Assembly (NCBI GenBank): GCA_028583605.1
Contig: CM053332.1
Span: forward strand, 24,060,692 to 24,124,691
Source: Dastarcus helophoroides
Lineage: Eukaryota; Arthropoda; Insecta; Coleoptera; Bothrideridae
Length of the DNA: 64,000 bases
Direction of reading: 5' to 3'
Part shown: in pieces, positions 1 through 11,932 of the stretch
Numbering within the stretch: the stretch's first letter is position 1
How the letters are laid out: each line of letters starts with the position of its first letter
Program-made: the position numbers and the translations under genes
The notes under the pieces: model-generated
What the model saw: only the letters and a program-made list of their open reading frames with translations
Database searches by the model: none
Told to the model about the DNA's origin: nothing

Positions 1-432
1 GCCTAAGAATTAAAATTCCGTCGAAATCGGTTAAACCTAATCTCTGCTTAAGTCATTCCCGTGTCAAATATAGAGCAACAAACAGATAAAAACTGGAAAC
101 GTATTTATAAAGTCATTAAATTCGGATTTAGTTAATATTGGAAACCATTAAATGGTTTAAAAATGATCATTTAATCAAATAAAGTATAAAGCTGTAAAAA
201 ACAATTCAATCAATTTCATTTACGTAGATCTTTAAATATAAAAAAATACACTCTCGAAATAACGTGAAAATAAATTTAATTTCAGCTCATTTTATGTACA
301 TTTAATGAACTTTTTTGCATTAGAGTACAATTTGCACCTACTTACAATTAGTACAATGCCTGGTTCATCACAAAAAATATCGATATAGTTTCATCGTCAA
401 ATTGATTTATAATTTTCGTTTACTAGTGAAAT
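1..432. other. No recognisable feature
   Basis: AT-rich sequence with short open frames only and no recognised repeat family. Stretches 736-1344 and 1446-1888 are similar, with only low-complexity A/T runs. Confidence 0.5.
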
Positions 433-735
433 GGTGTGTCTTTTTTGTGAACAGACTGGTCCTTGGTTATCTTCAAAAATTTAACTCGACTTTACGAAAT
501 GTTAAAAGAGTTTTAGATTTTCGATATTTACTTCATCACTATTTCTTTCTTCACTATTTCACCACAACTCGTGTCCCATGAAACCAAGAAAGATTTAAAA
601 ACACAACAAATGTTGCTCCACTTTTGTGGTGTTTTTTTAATCTTTCTTGGTTTCGAGGGACAAGAGTTGTATGGAAATAGTAAATATCGAAAATCTAAAA
701 CTCTTTTAACATTTCATAAAGTCGCACTTTCAAAT
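433..735 (-). repeat. Hairpin retroposon copy with unusually long arms
   Basis: Member of the dispersed hairpin family described in the findings. The tail (T-run, then GAACAGACTGGTCCTTGG) lies on the left, so the copy is reversed. The palindrome covers about 488-733. Outside the family core, both arms also carry a non-family stretch at about 495-530 (through AGATTTTCGATATTTAC) and its reverse complement at about 680-717. Confidence 0.7.
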
Positions 736-1344
736 CAGTTAGTGGGCATTTATAAATTTTAAAATCCCACAACACGTTAAAAAAAATTACCTTTATTCTA
801 GCAATAATCACCGTATTTTCCCACGGACGGTATCGCACGCATGGGTGATCTTTAACACATGAACCGCTCACCACCAACAATAAACGAAGACTGAACCGAA
901 GACAAGACCTGACTGAAGACGGCATAAGTATGGTCTATCGTGAGACTGAAGTCGCTGAAATCGAGCTAGCCATAAGCTTATCCTCGCCTGCCCCAAGCGA
1001 CGCCTATCATTTTCTTCCGATCACTTTTTTTTTAAACTCACTTCAACGGCTGGTTTCCTAATATTCAAGTCTAGCGTAGAATTTTCGATTTCCGCAGTCG
1101 CAGTCGACCAACCGTTAAGGATTCTGACTTTTTTATCGCCTTTTGTTTGTCGATTGATTACGTTTGATCTTCACGTACTAATCAGAAATAAACTCTGAGT
1201 GTTTTAAGATAGGATATTTACTGAAACGCATTTGCTAAGCTCTTATGTTGAAGATAAAACGCGTTCAGCGATTTTTGATTGGGGTTTTACGTCACCATCA
1301 CGCTAAAGTGGTGTTACCGACATGCTAATATCAACCCTATATCT

Positions 1345-1445
1345 GTATTCTTCATAGTGGACTGTTATTGGTCGGAAACATTATGTTTATTAATTTTATT
1401 TTAACATTTCTACGACCCACTTTGGAAATATTGAAATTTTTATTG
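1345..1445 (+). repeat. Arm of the CTTCATGGTAGACCC terminal-inverted-repeat family
   Basis: Diverged copy of the arm seen intact at 62,064 and 19,638: TTCTTCATAGTGG, then a GGAAACATTATG block, then AACATTTCTACGACCCA and TTTGGAAATATT. It belongs to the TATGTTTATTAATTTT subtype also seen at 35,818 and 61,500-61,640. No partner arm lies nearby, so this is a solo fragment. Confidence 0.55.
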
Positions 1446-1888
1446 TTTACTTCAAAAACTGTTTTAGAATATTGTCGACTTCTTTGAAAATTCCAAATTT
1501 GCGTCGTTTTTTTTTAATTCAGATTTTCTTTCAAAACTGAATATTTGAAAGGAGATTTTTTTGAACAAAATCTGACATTTATTGTTGCATCATTTTACAA
1601 GTTTGAATTTTATTCAAAATCTAAAAATATAGAAATCTCGAGTTTTAATTTTAGAGATTGGGAAGGTTTGAGAAGAAGGCTGAAAAATCTCGAAAAAAAA
1701 ATTACAATTTCAAAAAATGTCGTTTTTTTTCCACCAAATTTAGTCTTTTTTCTGATTTAAACCTAAGACAGGGATTTCCAGTTTTCTTAAACTTTGACCT
1801 TAAAATAATAAAATCAAAATGTTCAGATAAAAATCGAAATTCTAAGAAACATATTCAAAATATTGTTGCGGGCTTATCGGTTTGAATT

Positions 1889-2050
1889 GATTACCACGTG
1901 TGAATTACACCACTTCATTACTGAACTCAACTTGGATCACCACAATTGAACGATTAACTCACTTATTATTAACTTCTACTAACTCACTAATTACACTAAC
2001 TCTAACTGACTGACTTGAGGGAAAACTGACCACCTTTTATCTGCCTATGC
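1889..2050 (-). mobile_element. Solo LTR fragment (Ty3/gypsy-like, inferred)
   Basis: About 150 bp are closely similar to 11,143-11,290. On the minus strand the order is TAAAAGG (TATA-like), AGTCAGTCAGTTAGAGT (initiator-like), then a T/A-rich segment. This order fits an LTR promoter and R region. No gag/pol or primer-binding site is present. Confidence 0.4.
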
Positions 2051-2439
2051 CTTTGGCTTATGGGCCACCTACAGAGGAATATTGTGATGGAGTGTGTCTG
2101 TTCACTGGAATATTACCGTATTCGTGTTAACTTTTCAATAACCTTGAATTAATTTTAAAAGTTTGTATCCTTTTTTAATGACCGAAAAAGGAAACAAAGT
2201 ATTAATAAAGCGAAATACTGTGTCTGCTAAAAAATTAATTTTATTTAAGAGTAATTATATTTTTTTTATGATTTTGCTCTGGTAGGCAATGCCTTTTTGC
2301 CTTCATTGTATGCCACTGGTTACGGGTTTTATCGGTTCGAATTGATTCATACGTGAATTGAAAATAATCGCTATATTATATTAAGCGTTGAAGTGTGTGT
2401 AACATTTACCAATGAAAAAATTAGAATTAGGGTCACGTG

Positions 2440-3061
2440 GGGCGGAATTTTGTGCGGACATCTCCTCCGAGCGCGAGGTAGGTGGGTGTCGGCGAGTTAC
2501 GGCAGGCTCGAGAGGACGGGGTGTTTTACCCCGCGTGGGATTTTTACGGGGCCGAGTGGAGTATTTTGGAAAATATTCGCGTTTTTGTGGGGAAAATCGC
2601 GATGGGCGGAGTCCGACGGAGAAACGTCAAAATTGACGGCAAGGGAAATTGTTTCGATCGGAGGCGGAAAGGGCCGATGGCGCTCCGTCGTCGTGGATAC
2701 GGTTCGCCGAAGAGCGTGGGCCCCGCGATCGTACGATGAAAGATATTAACGTTAAAAATATTAATTTTGAACAAGTGTCACAAAAGACGTCGGGTGTATT
2801 TATTTCTATAAAAAAAAATAATTTTATACGATATTTTTAGACAGCGTTTACGATAAACGAGGATTATTTACGTTCGTCGTGTCGAAAATAAAGAAATGCG
2901 ACGGCGAATGTAGCGGTGACGGACGAATTTTAAAGGTTAGAATGGGGCCTCCGCGTTTCCGACGGAGATTGCGGCGTTTGGAAGATTTTAGGTAAGTCCG
3001 GCAGCCGCGCGCGCTCCCGCCGATGCCGATTAAATATCTAAAAATTATTCATTTTTGACAG
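2440..3061 (+). promoter_or_regulatory. CpG-rich promoter-like block with a 70-nt intron
   Basis: A sharp island of GC- and CpG-rich sequence (about 2,440-2,730 and 2,880-3,030) in otherwise AT-rich DNA. It contains a well-formed intron: GATTTTAG|GTAAGT at 2,991/2,992 and CATTTTTGACAG at 3,061. This suggests a plus-strand first exon with 5' UTR. The overlapping open frames in the GC-rich part have no coding signature that I recognise. Confidence 0.35.
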
Positions 3062-3103
3062 CAAACCGAAATTTTGAAACGATGCCGAGATTTTCAAAGC
3101 CAA

Positions 3104-3292
3104 ATGTGCAATGATGTGGGACCAGAAAGGTTACGGAAAGCTTTAAAGAAAGCTTATAAGAGTGAATCGGATGGAATTTATGAAAATAGTGCCGGAAAAT
3201 TCGTTGAAAATGTGAAATTAGAAAGTCAAAAAGTGACGCGTTTGCGGCTGCGAAAATACAGCAATTTCGTATCATCGAATGATGCTGTTTAA
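3104..3292 (+). CDS. Hypothetical 62-aa protein downstream of the CpG-rich exon
   Basis: The exon following the 2,992-3,061 intron stays open from its first base. Its first ATG gives a 62-residue lysine/arginine-rich product starting MCNDVGPERLRKALKKAYKS and ending SSNDAV. I do not recognise it and it has no signal peptide or membrane segment. Read in the same frame, the upstream exon ends in TAG, so any translation must start at 3,104. It may equally be a non-coding transcript. Confidence 0.22.
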   Translation: MCNDVGPERLRKALKKAYKSESDGIYENSAGKFVENVKLESQKVTRLRLRKYSNFVSSNDAV

Positions 3293-3840
3293 TGGGAAAA
3301 ATGTGAGAAAATTGATCCAAATTAGTTTGTAAAATGTGTCGGAAAGTTTAAAGGTGGGTGCTTTTCGCTGAAAATTAAAAATGTTCTTCTTTTATTATTT
3401 GAGGTTATGCGATGACGCTTTCTACATTTAAGGCGTAAAATCAAGTGGAAATAAGTTTTATGTGTATAAATAAGCTGGATAATTTGGCAAGAAAGGACAA
3501 CGAGCAGGTATTTATCTTAAAACAAGTAAATGTGTGCCGATAGCTCATATATATGTAGTGTCGCGCAAAAACCCAAATTTTGCTGTACATTTGTAGACTA
3601 TACGACATACAAATTTGATTTTAACGCGCCGATTATCGAAATTTCAATTGGAGGACACCGCGGCGGGCGACTTTTGCAGTTTTAAAACTATCTGTCGACA
3701 TGTACGAGGAACGATCAAAGAGATTTGTGTCAAAACCGTCTCAGTCGAAAGAATCGGAGCATTTTTCGTGAATTCACAATTTCTCTCCATCATCATTAGT
3801 TCTTTTTAACAAGTATGTATCGACAATTTAGTATATTTTT

Positions 3841-4200
3841 ATTAAAATTTCATCATTTTTTAGTGTAACTACATTCCTGTCTGTTTTGTCCGACGTTTTT
3901 CGAAGGACTTTCTTGATAAAAGTTAACTTGATAGATATTAATCGACAAAAGCAGCAAGGTAAGTTATTCTTATCTAAAGCAGGCCCATAAATAAGGTAAG
4001 TACATTTAAGTTTTAAAAAAATTAAAATTTCATCATTTTTTAGTGTAACTACATTCCTGTCTGTTTTGTCCGACGTTTTTCGAAGGACTTTCTTGATAAA
4101 AGTTAACCTGATAGATATTAATCGACAAAAGCAGCAAAGTGAGTTACTCTGATCTTAAGCAGGCCCATACATAAGGTAAGTACATTTAAGTTTTAAAAAA
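3841..4200 (+). repeat. 180-bp tandem duplication carrying an exon-like segment
   Basis: 3,841-4,020 and 4,021-4,200 are nearly identical with a period of exactly 180 bp. Each copy holds a 95-nt segment bounded by splice-like signals: TTTTTTAG before 3,864 with GCAAG|GTAAGT at 3,958, and TTTTTTAG before 4,044 with GCAAA|GTGAGT at 4,138. One frame is open through the 95 nt. Its length is not a multiple of three, so including both copies would shift a reading frame. Confidence 0.7.
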
Positions 4201-4569
4201 ATAAAAAAAAAACAGGCAACATTGAAATTAAAACCCAGACCCACAAATTAAAATATAAGATCAACATTTAGAAAAAATAAATTTAAGTTTTTACAAACAT
4301 TTCAATGTTGTAGCTAGCTTTCAACAGGCCTTGTGCAAAATGATTTCTTAAGGTCCAGAAACGAAATGTTGTACCAGAAAATATTTTAGACGATAAAAAA
4401 AAGCTATGTGTTTTGAATTATTTTTATCACCCAAAAATAGTAGTTGCACCTGCTGCAGCTGCTTTTAGATGTTAAATGAAACAAAAACACTTAAAATCTC
4501 GAGAAAGTTCAAAAAGGAACATAGATTTATTCTATAAATATCATTAATTTTTATAGTATATTTAAAATT

Positions 4570-6950
4570 GCTCTAAGGCCTTTCGAAGAAATATACTTCT
4601 TCCAGGATGGGACAATGACAAGAAACTAATAAAAATGTTGGATGTTACGGTTGCCAACGTAGCGGGATTCTTCAGGAATAAGGGGAAAAAGGAATTTCAA
4701 AACTGCACGGGTATTCAGTACGTTAATCCAACCACATATGAAACTTTTCTGAAATGAGTATACAAGTGATACAAAATGGGACAGAAAGAAAACAAATGAT
4801 GGTTTTCTTAGAATTTCAACCTTAATTTTAAAGGCGCAAAATATTTTTCTTGATATTTCGAAAAAAAATGTAAACCATAGAATTAAAATTTATATATTTT
4901 TTTGAAAATGTATTGCTTTTATTTAAAATATAATAATAATATATAGGAAGAATATAGAAATTTTAAATCGAAATATCATTTTTGAACACTCGACATTCGG
5001 AATTTAAAAGAAAAATTATAATTGTTGCAAGATTTATTAAAACGATCTAGATTTTATGCTTTGTTAAGTGTTACTTTAACGAAAAGATGGAAATTTTAAA
5101 TAAAAATTTAAAATTTTGTAAAAAAGTTGTCAGCTTAAAACTCAAATAAAGAGTTAATTTTTTTCAAGATCATGTTTTACCATTTTATTCTAAAACTAAC
5201 GCGAAAAGAAAAACCTGAAAAAAATTTAAACATTTAGGAGCAACCAATTTCTTTTGGTTTTCTTTCGAATGAGTTTCTGTCAAATAGATTGGAAGTTACA
5301 ATTATTTCCTGAAATTATTTAATTTTCCATACTCTGATATTTTTACTAATATCATTCAATTCCATAGAATATATTGAAACGGGCTACGGAGGTCTCACAG
5401 TCGAAAATGTAAAAAATATGCCGCTAACATTGGATTGTCAAAAAATTACTAAAAATATTCGACGTTGAGCTGCCATTGTAGGGGGCTTCTTCAAGAATGA
5501 GAGAAAAAACAACTAAAAATCACAGAATTTTAAAGCTTCGAAAACATAAAAAAAAACAGATAAGATTGAAATTTAGACTCGGAAATTTTAATATAAAAGT
5601 TAAAATTTATAACAAATGTTTTCAACCGGCGGGTCCTTTCGCTAATATGAAAAAAGAAAACGGAATTGAAGTCATAAAGTCTCATACAGTTCTTCAAGAA
5701 AAAACAGCAAATCTAGAAGTTAAACTAATAACCTAGAATTTTGAAATTTACATATTAATAAAATGGAAAATCAATAAATTTGAAGGTCTTAGAAAAAAAA
5801 TTAGATGAGAACTTTTAAAAAGCAATGGCAAAATAGAAGAAAAATTTAACTTTTTAGAGCAAACATTATTTTTTATTTTAAATTTAGACCAAAACACTTA
5901 AAATTTCGAGACATGTTGAAAAAACTAAATATTAATTAAAATCTTCTGATAATTTGTTTTCATTGAAAATTTTCTAAAAATGAAAAAATGGTAAAACGTC
6001 AAGTTTTAATTAGCAGTTTTAAGGCAGACAGCAAGTTAAAGGTGATTATTAAAAGATTAAATTTACTTTACCGATATTACTACATTTTACAGAATACGTT
6101 GAAATGCCTATAAAGCCTTTTACAACCAGAACAGTAAAGAATATAATCTTTTTAGGAATAGCGGACTTTTTCAGGTATAATGGTAAAAAGAAATTAGTAC
6201 GCTAATCGTACCAGATTCGAAACCCTTCCGAAATGAAAGTTTTACAAAAAGGGACAGAAAGAAAGAAAAAGACTTTTTTACTCAAAATTTTAACCTTCAT
6301 ATTTCGGGGAAAAAATTGAACAATCAAATTGAAATTTATAGCTTTAATTTTTGAAAATTATAAATATAAAGTTGAAATTTTTATTATAATTTTGCATTTT
6401 AAGTATAAAATATCAAATTTAAATTTTAGAATGAATCGAAATTTTTAAATTTACAAAAAATAAACGTGAAAATATATTCTCAAGGTTTTAGGAGGAAAAT
6501 AAAACAGAAAAAATTTTAAAATTTAAATTTAAAGAAAACTTTTTCACATTTTAACAATGAAATAATATTTAATTTCCAAATTTGAAACAAAATAAAAAAA
6601 TTGAAATGAAAAAAAAAAAAATTCTGAAAATTTCAAGTTTTTACTTGGAACTATGAGAAAAATAAAAATGTCAAGATATGTATGGAAAGGTTAGAGCAAT
6701 TTTAAGTTGAAAGTCAGAATTTAAAAGAAAAAATAAAAAAAAATCATTTTATAGATTACCTTAAAACGGTTACAAAGGCTTCCGTAGCCAGGATCAATAA
6801 TTATTTTTTCTTTTAGGATTGCATTGCGTTAAGAAAACACAACAGGGATAAAAAAAAAGATGGCGCTAACCCCCTACTGTGAAACTTTCGAAGTGAAAGT
6901 GGCACCAAATGGGACACAAGAAAACTGTATCAGAAGGACGAAAACCTACT
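4570..6950 (+). repeat. Degenerate tandem array, about 0.7-0.8 kb unit, four copies
   Basis: Related blocks recur near 4,575, 5,370, 6,092 and 6,750. Shared landmarks are a GA(A)ACGG/CTAA..GCCTTT block, a GGGATTCTTCAGGAATAA-type block, and a block around GAAACTTTTCTGAAATGA followed by AAATGGGACAGAAAG. Similarity is patchy because of indels. The first unit's ATACTTCTTCCAGGAT block recurs at 58,028, so the family is also dispersed. Confidence 0.45.
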
Positions 6951-7164
6951 GATCATCATCAAAAGAAGACGAGTATAGGAAAATTTAGCTCTTAATTACT
7001 ATTTTTAGGAAATTAATATTTCGATCGAAGAATGAAAATTTCGATTTTATTTCGAAATTTCTCTCTTCAAAATATCGAGTTTCTAACCGAAATTTTGAGT
7101 TATCTTTGACGAAATTTCACATAGAATTTCAACCGTTACGTTAAAATTTTGACGTTTGTGGATA

Positions 7165-7500
7165 ATTTAATACCAGTTCCGAAAATAAAGAAGGACCTGA
7201 AATATTGTCCAAATTATATAAGCAAGATATAAAAGCGTAAACGTAACCTTTTACGAAAGACGAATTATTAGAAACCAACTCGAAATTTATAAGAAAATAG
7301 ACGAAAGCAGTATTCGAATAATTGATTGTTGATAATTAAATATCAGTTTCAAAAATAGAAAAAACAGAAGAACATGAAATTTTGTCAAAATTATATAAAG
7401 TAAGATTTAAGATCGTAAACGCAAAATTTTACAAAAGACTAATTATTAGAGACCAACTCGAGATTAATAAAAAATAGATAGAAAAAATATTCAAATAATT
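7165..7500 (+). repeat. Diverged tandem duplication, about 165-bp unit
   Basis: Two consecutive copies share the order ATATCAGTT, GAAATATTGTCCAAATTATATAA, a CGTAAACG block, then GACTAATTATTAGA.ACCAACTCGA. The second begins near 7,335. No coding potential is seen. Confidence 0.5.
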
Positions 7501-10500
7501 TTGATCAATTGTCATGTTTTTATCAGAATTTTTATTTATTTTTAAATTGCCATTTGTGAACTACCTATTTAAAATTCTTATTCTAAACTCAAACTTTTGA
7601 AGAAAAAAAAGTAGCAATTCGAAAGATTAAATTAAAAGAAAAAGTTAAAATTCAAAAAATATTTTTAAAATTTGATGGCAACAAGCTAGACACTGGCATT
7701 GCCTTTAAAATTTTCAGAAAAATAAAAACGTTAAATTTTAAGTTGTGTATAAAAATCGAAATTGGAAAAAAAATCGAATTTTGGAATTGCAGTTTAGGTT
7801 TTCAAAAAAAAAGGTTAAAATTTCTGAAAAAAGCCAAAATTTAAAGTATAAAATTAAATTTTTAGAAAGGCGTAAAAATGTGACCTAAAAGTTTAAAATT
7901 CAGGAAAAAAATTCAAAATTTAGAAAAATATAATAATATGCATAAATAATTGTTAATTATTATTTATTAAGATATAAATAAGAAATATATGAAAGAAATT
8001 TAATGCTACAGAAATGTTAAAAAGGCTTGAAGAACTTGAAAGTATCGAAGAATTAATCTAAACAAAAACTTTTCAATAAAATAAAAATTGAAATTTACAA
8101 ATAGTATATATTTGGAATTTATTGTTAATTTAAGAGATTAAAATATAAATATAAAAATAAAAAGGTAAAATATGTTTAAAAAAAAAATCATCTTAATAAG
8201 AGGAAAAATATTAAGATATAAATGGTAAACAATTTGGACATGCCGTGGCCGAAGGCCACAGTCGTGTCCTTTAAATAAAGATCAACGTTCAGCACTTAAT
8301 TCGCGATTCGCGAGCAATAAATAATAATTTCACAACGTCTATAGACAAATTCAAAATTAAAAACTATGCGTAATTTTTAACTTAAATTCTAGAAATCGCA
8401 TTAAATATAATTTCGAGGCTAAAATTTAGGTTTCAAAAAGGCTAAAATTTCGAAGAAAAAGTCGAAATTCCTGTTTGACAAAAACGTAATTTTTAAAATA
8501 AAGCACTAGATCTCTAATATAAAATAAAAAGTTATAAAAATTACAATCTTAAAAACTCAAAAAAACTGTCAGGAAAAATCAGCATTTCTGGGAAAAATCG
8601 AAATAATATGTAGTTAAAAGGCTTAATTTTGGTAAAAAATTATAAAGTTTTATAAAAAATTAACCTATTTTAAACATGTATGAAAGTGAAAATTTCGAGA
8701 AAAGTAAGTTTTAAAAATATCTAAATTATTTAAATAAAAAACTTCGAGAATGTTCAAAACTACAATTTTGAAAATTAAAATTCAAAAAAATTCGATATTT
8801 TCGAAAAAGACAGACTTTTTAAAAATGTTGGTATTTTCAAAAAAGTGGAAATTTTAAATTGTCGAAATTTACTTAGAAATTCGAAATTGCCAAAAGTCGA
8901 AATTTCGAGAAATATTTGATCTTTTAATGCAAACAATTTCAAAAAATGCTAAAAATTTAAAAATAGTGACTATTTTGAAATGTTAAAATTTTAGAAAGGT
9001 CAGAAATGTCAAAAACTCAAAATCATTTATAATTGTAAGGACAAAATTTCCAAAAACCTGTTTTTCAGAAAAATCTAAATTATTTTCAGAAATGATAACA
9101 TTTCGCAGAAAAAGCGAAGTATTTAAAAGTTTAACTTCTAAAAAAAATCCAAAATTTTTCAAAATTATAGAAAAATTAAAATCACAAAAAGGTAAAACCA
9201 GAGAAACTTAAATATTTGAAAAAAATGGAAAAGACCATAAAAAATCGAGAAAATTTTGAAGGTATCGAAGTTTACAGAATATAAGTAAAATATTAAAAAT
9301 AGAAGGAATTTTGAAAGAGGTAGTTTAAAAAACAGTGTAAATTATGGAAGAAATGGAAATTTAAAAAAAAAGTGAAATTATTCAACTGTAGTTACACAAA
9401 AAGTCGAAATTATTAATAAATTTAGAGATTTTTAAACAAAATGTTCTGAGATTTCGGAAAACCAATTCCTTAAATAGGATATTGCAATTTGCAAATATCA
9501 ACATTGTCAAACGGGTCAATATATTTTTTAAAAATTTGTAATTTAAAAAATATCGGATTTTTCGAATGGAGCAAAATTTTGAGAAAACGACAAAGTCGGC
9601 ATTTAAAATAACAATTTAAAAATTGAAAATGCGAAATTTTCCAAAACTATTGAATTTTTAAAACATCCGAAATTTTGAAAATTAATAACTTGAAATTTCC
9701 AGAAAAGTCTAAATTTAAAAACAAACATTTTTAGAAGACCAAATTTTCTCAATTTTTCAAAAAAGATTTGTAAAAACTGACATTTTGAAAAAATGTCAAA
9801 ACTTCAAGAAAAAGTCGAGATGCTGAGGTCACTGTTTTGAGAAAAATTCGAAATTTTCATAATCATGTAAACTCTAAAAAAGTGGAAATTCTAAAATGTG
9901 GAATTTTTAAAAAAGTTGAAATTGATAGTATAAATTTCAGGAGAAAGACGAAATTGTGATGTTTTACAAAAAAGGCAAAATGTAAAATCAATGGAAACTT
10001 TGAAATGTCGAAATTTTCAAATGGTTAACATTTTTAAATGGTGAAAACCTGAGACACTGGAATTTTTAAATTTAAATATTTAACTTTAAAAAAAATAATA
10101 TTTTAAGGTTTAGACTCAAAGTCTTATAAAAAGAGTTAAAATTAAACAACGCTATATTTAATAAAATAAATTAAGGTTTAAGGTTTTAACCAAAATTTTG
10201 CAAGTAAATTTGAAATCATGAAAAAAAACCGAAATTTTAGAAATAATGTCGAAATTTTAAGATTTAGTCGAGTTTTGTTAACCTTATCGATGTGTGGTAT
10301 TAGTTTATTAAATTGATTATTGTTATTTCAAATATTGGTTAATAAATTATATTTTAAGATGAAGTTGAATTTTTGAGATATACATGTTTAACGCCAAAAT
10401 TTTAGAAAAACCCAATTAAAAAAGAAGTTTTCAACTTTCAATTCTAATAAGAGACCATGTTAAAAAATTCCTGTTTAAATGTCTCCTCTCAATTTAAAAT

Positions 10501-10700
10501 TCTGTTATTTTATTCAGATATGTGCAAATGAAATCCTAACCCATAAAAAATATTGAATTCCACAAATTAGAAATTTATATTTTACAGATACATATTTATT
10601 TCAACAATAAAATGGTTTTCTTAAGTTACATTCATTTTATTTAACTTTATTGTATTGGTTTATTAAATTATTATTATTATTATTCTTACATTTTCCGAAT
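7500..10700. other. Long A/T-rich degenerate region without genes
   Basis: Dominated by very diverged short units around TCGAAATTTTGAAAAA. No splice-bounded open frames or family signature were found. The only compact structure is the hairpin at 8,236-8,269. Similar sequence fills 44,000-45,470 and 49,200-51,290. Confidence 0.5.
8236..8269. other. GC-rich 34-nt hairpin
   Basis: GGACATGCCGTGGCC and the downstream GGCCACAGTCGTGTCC pair around a GAA loop with two internal mismatches. A second small palindrome, TCGCGATTCGCGA, lies about 30 bp downstream near 8,302. Both contrast with the surrounding A/T-rich sequence. It may be a transposon end rather than an RNA element. Confidence 0.4.
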
Positions 10701-10767
10701 AATACATAAATAACTATTTGGACAATGTCGTTTCCATTCCAATTTTCATCCAAATCCTATAGAAGAC

Positions 10768-11045
10768 GAAGCGTCCCTTCTCTCGCATATAAATCTATGT
10801 TCTTAACGGGTCTATAAGTTTATAACTCCAAAACATTCTATGACAACGATCAAGCCACGCCCACAACTTCCCCTACCGCGTCCCTAGCAACCGATTCCAT
10901 CAAAATAAGATAAAATACGGAGCGTCCCTTCTCATATGATCAAAACGAGTCTATGTCTCCGAAAAATTCTATGACGACGTCAATTAAGCCACGGCCTCAA
11001 CTTCCCCCATCGCGTCGCTAACAGCTGATCGCACGTCGTTTCCAC
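10768..11045. repeat. Tandem duplication, 151-bp spacing, GC-richer
   Basis: GCGTCCCTTCTC occurs at 10,771 and 10,922. Both are followed by a TCTATG..TCCGAAAAATTCTATGAC-type block, then AAGCCACG and CAACTTCCCC and a CGCGTC block. The second copy is shorter. The pair sits just left of the LTR remnant and may be part of the same element. Confidence 0.5.
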
Positions 11046-11142
11046 GCAATTACCGAACGATCCGCTCGCAGCGCGTGATCCACCTACAGATAATGATCCA
11101 CTTAGAGATAGTGACCCATCCGCCTCGGCGGATGATACACCC

Positions 11143-11349
11143 GACTAGTTCCCACTTTATTACTAAACTAAACTTGGATTATCACAATTAAACAATTAAC
11201 TCACTTATTATTGACTTCTACTAACTCACTAATTACATCCACTCTAACTGACTGACTCGAGGGAAAGCTGACCGCCTTTTATAGTTTTGGCTCCCGGCTT
11301 CTAGAACTTTTCGGCAGATAAGGCTTATCGTTTGCCAAAATTTCTGGAA
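11143..11349 (-). mobile_element. Solo LTR remnant with TATA box and heat-shock-like sites
   Basis: On the minus strand this reads: TTCCAGAA (11,349-11,342) and TTCTAGAA (11,308-11,301), then TATAAAAGG (about 11,284-11,276), then AGTCAGTCAGTTAGAGT, then AATAAAGT near 11,163. This is the order of an LTR U3-R promoter with poly(A) signal. It is about 90% similar to 1,889-2,050. No internal coding region remains. Confidence 0.45.
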
Positions 11350-11609
11350 CGCTTATCTGCCGTTTGTTTCGTTATCGCGGCCGCTTTCCCCTTATCAGAT
11401 CCTTTTAGTAACTTTTTTTATTTACTAAATTCTACAATTCTATTCTAAATTCTATTCCATCTTTGTATTGCGTTACAATATTGTAGGTGAAATTCGTAAA
11501 TTCTATATATGTAGTGTAACGAATGTTGGCGTTCCAAATTTGCGAATACGAATCTCCAAAATTCGCGAATGCGAGTATGAATGTTGGCTTTTTGGCTGAC
11601 ACAATCACT

Positions 11610-11727
11610 ATCTATCTGAAGATGACAGCTTGGCTGTCGTAACGCGTTAGAGCAACTTTTGTTATGTTTTTTAATCTTTCTTGATTTCAGGGAATAAGAT
11701 TTGTATTTCAGTTTTTGACACTGAGAA
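11610..11727 (+). repeat. Half copy of the hairpin retroposon
   Basis: One arm only: CTGAAGATGACAGCTTGG, CGCGTTAGAGCAAC, then TTTTTTAATCTTTCTTG and a TTTGTATTTCAG end. The opposite arm and tail are missing. Confidence 0.6.
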
Positions 11728-11932
11728 TTTTGTGAGATCACAAGTCGCAATTTCCAAAATAAATCGAATTTAGGGAAAAGGAATTCCAGTTTGTAAAAAT
11801 ATGTCTCTTACAATTTATATTTTCGTTTAAATTTTGACGTAATAAATTTACAAGAAATCTTTTTCTATAAATTGCTAAAAGTGTTATTTTTAAATTATTT
11901 ATGTTTTTATTAAAATTTCAATCAAGAAAGAG

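Noticed and set aside
2393..2774. Five overlapping open frames on both strands
   Set aside because: They reflect the low stop-codon frequency of the GC-rich block; none joins to splice sites or resembles a known protein.
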